Positions 58,266 through 64,000 of a stretch of 64,000 bases of DNA are shown here, one piece after another. Location of the stretch: NCBI GenBank assembly GCA_028867595.1, contig JAGWGB010000006.1, positions 28,027 through 92,026 of the forward strand. The letters run 5' to 3'. The stretch's first letter is position 1, and each line of letters starts with the position of its first letter. Source of the stretch: Nitrososphaerota archaeon (GTDB lineage: Archaea > Thermoproteota > Nitrososphaeria > Nitrososphaerales > Nitrosopumilaceae). Below the pieces are notes generated by a model, which saw only the letters and a list, made by a program, of their open reading frames with translations, had not been told where the DNA came from and made no database searches. The position numbers and the translations under genes are program-made.

Positions 58266-59174
58266 ATGTCTAGCATGGAATCTTTGTACTCATTGAGAGC
58301 AAGTGTACTGTGTGGTATAGCAATGGCAGCATTTCTCCTTATGCTTGTACCAAGTGTCTATGCATCTAATTCTCAAGTAATAATTGTTAACGGAACAATA
58401 AACCACTGCCTGCCATACCCTTCCTGTTACAATCCATATGAGATTGATGTAAAGCCAGGAGATACAGTAACATGGGTAAATGATGATAACAAAACCCATA
58501 CTGCTACAGCAGGAACTCCAAATTATGGTCCTGTCGGAATGTTTGACAGCGGAACAATTCTTCCAGGACGCTCGTACACACAGTTCTTTGGGGCAATTGG
58601 CAAGTATACGTACTATGACCAAGTTGACATGTGGCCATCTGGAGTGGTAGTTGTAAGCAACCAAAATCCAACTCATGCAGAGATCAATTGGGTAAACGGT
58701 TCTCTTTCCATGACAAGTCAGTTTGACAACAATATTCAGAAACTGACGATGACAAAACAGATTGAAAACACTGGAGGTACAGATGCAAATTCAGTAATCT
58801 TTAGGCTCAGAATACTAAATGATTCTGGCTTTTTATTTTACGATAACATTACACGCGGAAATGTACCGGCAAAACAAAATGCGCCAATAAGTTTTGCATG
58901 GACCAATCCACCTGCAGGAAAGTATAGACTAAACTTTGACGCCGAGAATCTGGCAGGACAAAACAATGAAAATAACGATTTCTCGTCAGATCTTATTGCT
59001 GTTACAAAAAACAATGCAAGCAAATCAATGTCGGTAATAGGACATAATTTTACAATAAACACCGGAAATGCTGCAGTTCCTGAGTTTGGACAAATATCTT
59101 GTGCAATTCTTGCATTTTCAATAATTTCTGTTCTAGCGGTATCTGCTAAATCAAGAATTCATTCTAAAACCTAA
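58266..59174 (+). CDS. PEFG-CTERM cupredoxin-like surface protein lacking the copper Cys
   Basis: 302 residues. A signal peptide ends near residue 33 (VYA). Residues about 36-132 are a plastocyanin-like domain: VKPGDTVTWVNDDNKTHTATAG with His78, and YTYYDQVDMWPSGVVVV. In ordinary cupredoxins that second motif holds Cys and His ligands; here they are Asp118 and Asp121, so a type 1 copper site is unlikely. A second beta domain follows. The C terminus has PEFG (272-275), a hydrophobic helix and basic residues, the archaeosortase PEFG-CTERM signal. Confidence 0.85.
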   Translation: MSSMESLYSLRASVLCGIAMAAFLLMLVPSVYASNSQVIIVNGTINHCLPYPSCYNPYEIDVKPGDTVTWVNDDNKTHTATAGTPNYGPVGMFDSGTILPGRSYTQFFGAIGKYTYYDQVDMWPSGVVVVSNQNPTHAEINWVNGSLSMTSQFDNNIQKLTMTKQIENTGGTDANSVIFRLRILNDSGFLFYDNITRGNVPAKQNAPISFAWTNPPAGKYRLNFDAENLAGQNNENNDFSSDLIAVTKNNASKSMSVIGHNFTINTGNAAVPEFGQISCAILAFSIISVLAVSAKSRIHSKT

Positions 59175-59175
59175 G

Positions 59176-60204
59176 TTATCTTCGCAGTTTTTGTTTTGCA
59201 ATCTCTGCTATTACCTCAGCCATTTGTCTAGTGGTAGCATTTCCACCAATATCAAACGTCACATGTTTTCCTTCATTGATTACCTGTTCTGTAGCTGAAA
59301 AGACTGCATCCTTTATGTGAGTCTCCCCCAAGTATTCTGCCATCCAAGCACCTGATAGTATTGCGGCAGTCGGGTTCACCTTGTTCTGGCCTTTGAAGGA
59401 AGGCGCACTTCCATGAGCCGCCTCAAACATGGCAAAAGAGTCTCCCATGTTTGCAGAATACACTAGTCCAATTGAGCCAATTATTCCTGATGCCAGTTCA
59501 GATATGATGTCCATAAACAAGTTGGTGCTCACAAGTACTGAGCCATTGAACTGTTCAGGTTTTATGACAAGCTGCTGAGTCATGTTATCGATATACAACT
59601 CTTCTATTGCTATGCCGGGATTTGCCTTGGATGCCTTTTCTACTTCTTCCCAGAATATTCCATCTGTAACTTTTAGTATGTTTCTCTTTGTAATTGCAAC
59701 CACTTTGTTCATCTTGTATCTTTTTGCCCATGAAAATGCAGAATTTATGAATCTGCTCGAGCCTTGCCTTGTAATCTTTCTTATTGCAATGGCTGCATCA
59801 TCTGATATCTTAAACTCTATTCCTGTGTAGAGTCCTTCGGTGGCTTCTCTGAAACAGACAAAATCAAGTGATCTATCAGGTGTTATTCTTTTGTATGTCT
59901 TGATTGGTCTGATGTTGGAATAAAGTTCAAACTTTTGTCTAAGAGTTACTGCCACACTTCTTGGAGCATTTGGTTTTGGAATTGTAGTGGTAGGTCCCTT
60001 GAAACATGCATCAGAGCCTTCAAGTATCTTCATTGTGTCGTCAGGAATGTATGTTTCTCCACCGCGCTTTTCCCATTGCTCCGAGCCTGCGTCACACAAA
60101 ACTAGTTCAGCTTGGGTATTGCATGACTTTAACACGTAAAGCATCGCATCCACAATTTCAGGTCCGATGCCATCGCCTTTGATAACTGCAGCCTTTTTTC
60201 CCAA
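59176..60204 (-). CDS. Isocitrate/isopropylmalate dehydrogenase family, probably isocitrate dehydrogenase
   Basis: 342 residues of the beta-decarboxylating dehydrogenase family. Typical motifs are KGDGIGPEIVDAM, RSVAVTLRQKFELYSNIRP, IDNMTQQLV, TNLFMDIISELASGIIGSIGL and EAAHGSAP. In most members the fourth motif reads GDI/GDL where this has MDI. TCA-cycle isocitrate dehydrogenase fits best, but isopropylmalate dehydrogenase cannot be excluded from sequence alone. It converges on the PEFG protein, with one base between stops. Confidence 0.85.
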   Translation of the reverse strand: MGKKAAVIKGDGIGPEIVDAMLYVLKSCNTQAELVLCDAGSEQWEKRGGETYIPDDTMKILEGSDACFKGPTTTIPKPNAPRSVAVTLRQKFELYSNIRPIKTYKRITPDRSLDFVCFREATEGLYTGIEFKISDDAAIAIRKITRQGSSRFINSAFSWAKRYKMNKVVAITKRNILKVTDGIFWEEVEKASKANPGIAIEELYIDNMTQQLVIKPEQFNGSVLVSTNLFMDIISELASGIIGSIGLVYSANMGDSFAMFEAAHGSAPSFKGQNKVNPTAAILSGAWMAEYLGETHIKDAVFSATEQVINEGKHVTFDIGGNATTRQMAEVIAEIAKQKLRR

Positions 60205-60312
60205 AACAGGCGAGCTTTCAGATCCAGATATTTAACTCTACCTAAGATTTTTTCTGTAATCGATCTGCGACAAACCCCAAACCTTAAACAAATCTATACG
60301 TGATGTTTCTCT

Positions 60313-61059
60313 ATGAGAATAGTCCAACTCTCAGATATCCATGTAGGAGGACAATTTCAAGAAGAAGTATTTGATCAAGTGGTTTCAGAAGTAAATGAAC
60401 TCAAACCTTCTGCCATTGTAATTACAGGTGATCTGACCAACGAAGGACTACTCAAGGAATACGAAAAATGCAAAAAAAAGTTTGCAAAGTTTGAGACAGA
60501 CAAGATAATTGCAATAAGCGGAAATCATGATTATAGAAACACAGGATACCTATTATTCAAAAAGTTCTTTCCGATAGATTCCGTAAACGAGCTTGATGAA
60601 AACACTGTACTTGTAACCATAGGTACTGCAAGACCTGACCGAGATGAAGGGGAGGTCGGGTACAGGCAAAACCTCTGGCTTGAGCGCACCATGAAAAAGT
60701 ATGAAAACAAGACAAAGATACTTGCCATGCACCATCACCTAATTGGTGTACCAGACACAGGAACTGACAGGGTTACGGTGATTGACTCGGGTGATGTCTT
60801 GCGCACCGCACTTGCAAGCAAGATAGACCTGGTAATTTGTGGCCACAAGCACAGGCCGTGGTTTTGGCATTTTGGGCACTTGACAATTGCCAATGCCGGA
60901 ACTGCCTCCTCAGAAAGGATGAGGGGACTTTTTGAAAATACATACAACATAATCAATATAGAAAAAGGCAAGGTCAAAGTAGACCTCAAAATTGTTGGCG
61001 GCAAGAGAATGTCGCTAAAGGACTTGGTAGACAACTACAAGCGTTTTGGTGAAGAATAG
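60313..61059 (+). CDS. Calcineurin-like metallophosphoesterase
   Basis: 248 residues. The five metal-binding motifs QLSDIHVG, GDLTNEG, SGNHDYR, AMHHHLI and CGHKHRPW are all present in order. The family hydrolyses phosphodiesters such as cyclic nucleotides or phospholipid head groups; the substrate is not evident. ATG start at 60313, own upstream region. Confidence 0.9.
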   Translation: MRIVQLSDIHVGGQFQEEVFDQVVSEVNELKPSAIVITGDLTNEGLLKEYEKCKKKFAKFETDKIIAISGNHDYRNTGYLLFKKFFPIDSVNELDENTVLVTIGTARPDRDEGEVGYRQNLWLERTMKKYENKTKILAMHHHLIGVPDTGTDRVTVIDSGDVLRTALASKIDLVICGHKHRPWFWHFGHLTIANAGTASSERMRGLFENTYNIINIEKGKVKVDLKIVGGKRMSLKDLVDNYKRFGEE

Positions 61060-61113
61060 GCAAATTATCTTAACCAAGAATTAATTAACAGTTCAAATTT
61101 CAGCAACATCTGT

Positions 61114-61197
61114 GCGGGGGTCGCCTAGCCTGGTAGGGCGTGGGATTGCTAATCCCATGTCCGCAAGGACCCGTGGGTTCAAATCCCACTCCCCGCG
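61114..61197 (+). tRNA. tRNA-Ser (anticodon GCT)
   Basis: Acceptor GCGGGGG/TCCCCGC (one G-U), anticodon stem TGGGA/TCCCA with loop TTGCTAA, long variable arm GTCC-gcaa-GGAC and T stem GTGGG/CCCAC. The class II variable arm and anticodon GCT identify a serine tRNA reading AGC/AGU. Discriminator G. Confidence 0.95.
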
Positions 61198-61220
61198 CTT
61201 TCTGCGATCTGGACTTAGAC

Positions 61221-61230
61221 TTAATAAACG
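61221..61230 (+). promoter_or_regulatory. TATA box of the 53-residue zinc ribbon
   Basis: ttaataaacg centred about 28 bases before the ATG at 61253. Confidence 0.5.
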
Positions 61231-61252
61231 GAATTTGAAATTCTCATTAAGA

Positions 61253-61414
61253 ATGGTAAGGAGAAAAACAGTAAAACCAAGAGCAAGCGGTCCAAAAAAC
61301 ATTACAACTGGGTTATGTCCAAAATGCGGCACGATAGGTAAGATTTTGATTATAGGCGTGATTGGCAGCGAGAAAGGCAAATGCCAAGCATGCAATGGCG
61401 AATTCGACCTGTAG
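61253..61414 (+). CDS. 53-residue zinc-ribbon microprotein
   Basis: MVRRKTVKPRASGPKNITTG, then LCPKCGTIGKILIIG and KCQACNGEFDL. Two CxxC pairs (residues 22-25 and 44-47) frame a hydrophobic strand; the basic N terminus suggests RNA binding. The frame is open further upstream through the tRNA, but the ATG at 61253 is 28 bases after a TATA box. Function unknown. Confidence 0.72.
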   Translation: MVRRKTVKPRASGPKNITTGLCPKCGTIGKILIIGVIGSEKGKCQACNGEFDL

Positions 61415-61439
61415 CAAAAACACTGACAAGAGATTCTGA

Positions 61440-61466
61440 CAACTTGTTGGAGAGGTAAACAAGTTG
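61440..61466. repeat. Perfect 9-base inverted repeat after the zinc ribbon
   Basis: CAACTTGTT and AACAAGTTG flank a nine-base loop (ggagaggta). It lies 26 bases after the zinc-ribbon stop and may act as a terminator hairpin. Confidence 0.5.
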
Positions 61467-61539
61467 ACAGAACCTGACAAAACCCTCAACAAAATAAACC
61501 ATCAATTTTTAAGATCAGATCTAGCGCAGAGTGTGATAT

Positions 61540-61713
61540 ATGGCAGAGGGAGCAGAAGAATCCATTTACGAGCGAGTAGCCAGGCTAGAAGATGAGGTTG
61601 CTATGCTGCGACATGAAGTGGATATCATAAAGGGTACCATGAGAAATAAAATTGTAAGATACGAACACAGATTAATCAAGAAAGGAACTGACGTCAAGTC
61701 GATTGTTGATTAG
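61540..61713 (+). CDS. 57-residue coiled-coil microprotein
   Basis: MAEGAEESIYERVARLEDEV continues with heptads of MLRHEVDIIKGTM type into a basic YEHRLIKKGTDVKS end. A predicted single coiled coil, probably dimeric. A TATA-like atttttaaga lies about 30 bases before the ATG. It converges on the SirB1-like gene with a 20-base overlap. Unknown function. Confidence 0.62.
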   Translation: MAEGAEESIYERVARLEDEVAMLRHEVDIIKGTMRNKIVRYEHRLIKKGTDVKSIVD

Positions 61714-62524
61714 ATCTTTCCTTAATGCTTCTTATCAGATCCAAAACATAATCTACGTCATCTGCTTCAGGCGCTATCTCTAGATATTTTTCAAGAGACC
61801 TTATTGCAAGATCATTTTGAAGCAGCCTTGACTGTACGACTCCCTTGTCTCTTATCTCTTCTGGATCATCAGGCAGCAAACCCAAAACCATGTTTATGCA
61901 ATGCATGGCCGTCTTGTAATTGAAAGACTGCATGTAAGAGTTTTTGAGGTTTCTTAAAATGCGGACAAGAATTTTTTCAGGCTCTATCTCGTTTAGATAT
62001 TCTGGACTGAACTGGACTCCATTACCATAGGTATTGTCAAGTATCTCCTGCAGATCGTCAACATCTAGCAATGCACCTCCATTGAATGGGTCTAGTATCA
62101 TCTCTTCTGAATATTTCACCAGAAAATGTCCTGGAAAGCCAACAGGCCTTAGGTCCAATCCAATGTAACTTCCAAGCTGGATGTAAATTATTGATAGAGT
62201 GATTGGTATTCCAGTTTTTCTCTCAATTACAACATTTAGAAAATTATTTCTTGGATTATAGTAATCATCACGGTTTCCATCAAAGCCAAGAGTGTCAAAC
62301 ATGTATTCATTTAACATGGAGATCAAATACGTGGGATTTTTCACATCTGAAATAGAATTTCGCAGCTCTTCTCCCATGGAATTTAGTTTATTGATATAGA
62401 ATACCAGATCAAGATCAGGAAATTCAAGAACTTGGGCAAGTTTTAGACATTTTTCCACCAGTGTGTATCTGGGATTTTTTGCATAAGAAACCCATTCTTC
62501 TACAAATGGATCAAATTCGCTCAT
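61694..62524 (-). CDS. SirB1/transglutaminase-like protein with TPR tail
   Basis: 276 residues. YNPRNNFLNVVIERKTGIPI, VGFPGHFLVKY and LDPFNGG match the SirB1-type transglutaminase-like domain; the common catalytic Cys position is not obvious, as in many family members. The last 80 residues are TPR-like (LAIRSLEKYLEIAPEADD). It overlaps the upstream unknown gene by four bases (ATGA), an operon. Confidence 0.82.
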   Translation of the reverse strand: MSEFDPFVEEWVSYAKNPRYTLVEKCLKLAQVLEFPDLDLVFYINKLNSMGEELRNSISDVKNPTYLISMLNEYMFDTLGFDGNRDDYYNPRNNFLNVVIERKTGIPITLSIIYIQLGSYIGLDLRPVGFPGHFLVKYSEEMILDPFNGGALLDVDDLQEILDNTYGNGVQFSPEYLNEIEPEKILVRILRNLKNSYMQSFNYKTAMHCINMVLGLLPDDPEEIRDKGVVQSRLLQNDLAIRSLEKYLEIAPEADDVDYVLDLIRSIKERSNQQST

Positions 62525-63708
62525 ATTCTTGCAAGGTAACTTTCAGGGTTTTTGAGCTCTCTTGTTGTCGGAGGATTCTCAATCAATATTTTGTATGCGT
62601 TTTTGCCAATTTTGCCTGTTACATATTCCGTAAAATCCATTCCCATGCTTTTTCTTACCTGATATGCTGAGATGTCTGTGTTTGCAAACGTGACAAGATA
62701 GTTGTGAAAGTCTTGATCGTCTTTTAGGATATTTCTGACTGCAAACTCTGCCATTCCCTCCATTATTGTAAATGCAGCGTGGTGTGTCTGTATTGGCTTG
62801 AGCCATCTCTGATAGATGTCAAGCAGCTCCGGTATGAATTCAAGAATCTTTGGATCCACTGAGACTTTGTTAAAGGTCATTACATCCGGGCCAAGCACAC
62901 TGACTATAAAGTTGTCAGGGTTTAGAGTGAAAAAGAGATTCGCTCTCTGTGCTACTGGGTATTCGTCTGGTACTTGTGGAAGCTGTAGATAATCGTAAAG
63001 GCCTTTGATCTTGGCACTGTCTAGTGACAAAATTATCTTTGCAAGTTCCTCATTTATCTCGTTTACTTGGATTACTGCAGTCTTGTTTGTCTCGTAGAGA
63101 TTTTTTTGTATGGAATGAACTTGTTCTTCAAGTATTGTCATCTTTAGCGCGCCATGGTATCCAGAGTTTACTTGGTTAAAGTTTGACTCGTAAGGAGGAC
63201 CCTGCTTGTGCAAAATTATTTGAGGATAACTTGCAAGAACAAACCTGTTTAGGTATATTGTTGATTCGTAAAAGTCTCCGTAGGTTGTAGATATCTGGGA
63301 GATGTATCCCTTGGCGTATGTGGAATACACAAGAAACTGCTGGGTGTTGCTCTTTGCAAGCTGTGCAATCTTATCTGTGCTCTCTTGGGCTAATGCTGTA
63401 AAGAGATCATCTACAAATGTTACTGAGTTTTTTGCCGGAAACACCTTGCGGCCCTTTAGGCGCTTGAATTCTACCAAATCCGGAAACTCTACCTTGGTAT
63501 CAGAAACCTCGATACCAGTGAACTGCGCTACTTTGTGGGCACTATCTGAAAAAAGCCTTTCAGATATGGTCTTGATGTCCTCAAAAGTTATCTTTGAGGC
63601 AAATGCTTCGGCAGCCTTTGATTGGGATTCTTTTATTGTGTTCTCTTCGGTCAGCTCAACTGAGATCTGGTCTAAAAGAGAAAATGCAAACTCTTCAAAC
63701 TCGTCCAT
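62521..63708 (-). CDS. Unknown protein, 395 residues, upstream of the SirB1-like gene
   Basis: Mostly helical, soluble. Histidine/acid clusters occur in TILEEQVHSIQ and THHAAFTIMEGMAEF, which might bind metal as in some metalloproteases, but the order differs from known HExxH families. A long N-terminal helical region precedes them. No family is recognised. It is translationally coupled to the SirB1-like gene (ATGA). ATG at 63708 gives MDEFEEFAF. Confidence 0.68.
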   Translation of the reverse strand: MDEFEEFAFSLLDQISVELTEENTIKESQSKAAEAFASKITFEDIKTISERLFSDSAHKVAQFTGIEVSDTKVEFPDLVEFKRLKGRKVFPAKNSVTFVDDLFTALAQESTDKIAQLAKSNTQQFLVYSTYAKGYISQISTTYGDFYESTIYLNRFVLASYPQIILHKQGPPYESNFNQVNSGYHGALKMTILEEQVHSIQKNLYETNKTAVIQVNEINEELAKIILSLDSAKIKGLYDYLQLPQVPDEYPVAQRANLFFTLNPDNFIVSVLGPDVMTFNKVSVDPKILEFIPELLDIYQRWLKPIQTHHAAFTIMEGMAEFAVRNILKDDQDFHNYLVTFANTDISAYQVRKSMGMDFTEYVTGKIGKNAYKILIENPPTTRELKNPESYLARI

Positions 63709-63821
63709 TCCAAGTTTGATAACCTAAACTAATTTAACATTAACTTTGGAGCACTCTCAACGTATACAATCTGCCAAAATCACTTTGTTAATCCTTGCCA
63801 GAAAAAGATCGCTTGTTTTTT

Positions 63822-63835
63822 CAGATTCGAATCTG
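63822..63835. repeat. Perfect 14-base palindrome CAGATTCGAATCTG
   Basis: An uninterrupted palindrome between the divergently transcribed 395-residue gene and the HX4DH membrane-protein gene, well suited to a dimeric regulator. Confidence 0.5.
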
Positions 63836-63855
63836 TCATTTTGTCTATCCACTTA

Positions 63856-63890
63856 ATATCCTGTATCCTGGGGGGGAGGATATGTTTTTT
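63856..63890 (+). promoter_or_regulatory. Hairpin with G7 tract and T-run upstream of a membrane-protein gene
   Basis: ATATCCT and AGGATAT (63856-63862 and 63877-63883) flank a loop containing seven G residues; a run of six T follows. It looks like a terminator or attenuator hairpin just before the TATA-like gttaattatt of the next gene. Confidence 0.45.
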
Positions 63891-63920
63891 AGGTTAATTA
63901 TTTGCTAAAAAAAGCGTCTC

Positions 63921-64000
63921 ATGATTAGCCTTTTTCCGTATGTGATAGGAGCAGCTGTGGTTGGAATATTACACATGTCTGCCCCTGATCATTGGGCTAC
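63921..64000 (+). CDS. Membrane protein with HX4DH motif, cut by window edge
   Basis: Only 26 codons are present: MISLFPYVIGAAVVGILHMS and then APDHWA. His18-Met-Ser-Ala-Pro-Asp-His fits HX4DH, the signature of NiCoT nickel/cobalt transporters, at the end of a first transmembrane helix. A TATA-like element 26 bases upstream suggests a leaderless mRNA. The rest of the gene lies beyond the window, so the family call is tentative. Confidence 0.55.
   Translation, partial: MISLFPYVIGAAVVGILHMSAPDHWA

Noticed and set aside
63870..63877. The G7 run as a sequencing artefact
   Set aside because: It is an unusual homopolymer, but it is flanked by perfectly pairing arms that make a hairpin, so I treat it as real with caution about its exact length.
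1..64000. CRISPR arrays, rRNA genes, prophage or conjugative genes
   Set aside because: No regularly spaced direct repeats, no rRNA-like stretches and no phage structural or conjugation proteins were seen; the only mobile-type gene is tnpB.

Overview
The window is a gene-dense archaeal chromosome segment (GC roughly in the upper thirties by eye) from an ammonia-oxidising-type thaumarchaeon (Nitrososphaerota, most like the Nitrosopumilales or Nitrosotalea group). The evidence is a mix of archaeal information-processing genes (uS11, eS17, eL21, eS30, Rpo4, aIF2-beta, aIF1A, RadA, topoisomerase VI, histone, Nop5-fibrillarin, Trm1, a TFE-beta-like factor), a PEFG-CTERM surface protein and many lineage-type zinc-ribbon microproteins. 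Many genes appear leaderless: an archaeal TATA box lies 24-29 bases before an ATG, GTG or TTG start. I used that spacing to choose several starts. No ammonia-oxidation genes lie in the window.

Layout. 1-8.9 kb: partial quinone oxidoreductase, valS, a PTPS/QueD protein with an extra N-terminal domain, pterin dehydratase, PP-loop ATPase, purB, rtcB-PDCD5. 8.9-10.8 kb: rps11 and two membrane-anchored unknowns, each between copies of the same two short non-coding blocks. 10.8-13.2 kb: thiL and phosphohexomutase, back to back with tRNA-Thr. 13.2-18 kb: accessory stretch with winged-helix and zinc proteins, a TnpB gene, a structured-RNA candidate, an AIPR-family defence gene and tRNA-Cys. 18-29 kb: histone, TatD, eS17, a tRNA t6A-related group (a MoaD-like/Cgi121 fusion, a THUMP protein, Sua5), microproteins, a winged-helix/membrane pair, purA, pyrF, Nudix, uppS, DUF373. 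29-35 kb: conserved archaeal cluster aIF2-beta, DUF424, aIF1A, Rio1, KH protein, Top6B, Top6A. 35-43 kb: UbiX, methylthioadenosine/adenine salvage (mtnP-apt), a large secreted Ig-like protein, an OLD-type ATPase. 43-50 kb: TFE-beta, RlmE, Trm1, RNase HII, fibrillarin-Nop5, pyrD-pyrK. 50-55 kb: a cobalamin/radical SAM enzyme, eS30, many small unknowns, radA. 55.8-58.2 kb: eL21-Rpo4-DUF655-KsgA-HemK2. 58-64 kb: PEFG-CTERM cupredoxin, isocitrate dehydrogenase-like enzyme, phosphoesterase, tRNA-Ser, microproteins, a SirB1-like operon and the start of an HX4DH membrane protein.

The most unusual items are the repeated-block cassettes at 9.3-10.8 kb, the ubiquitin-like/Cgi121 fusion, the TnpB/structured RNA/AIPR islet, the PTPS fusion, a uppS reading frame whose catalytic part has no ordinary start codon, two TATA elements that seem to serve divergent genes, a perfect inverted repeat just before radA, and microproteins of 28-57 residues with well-placed promoters. 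All functional calls are from reading the sequence; no database search was run.
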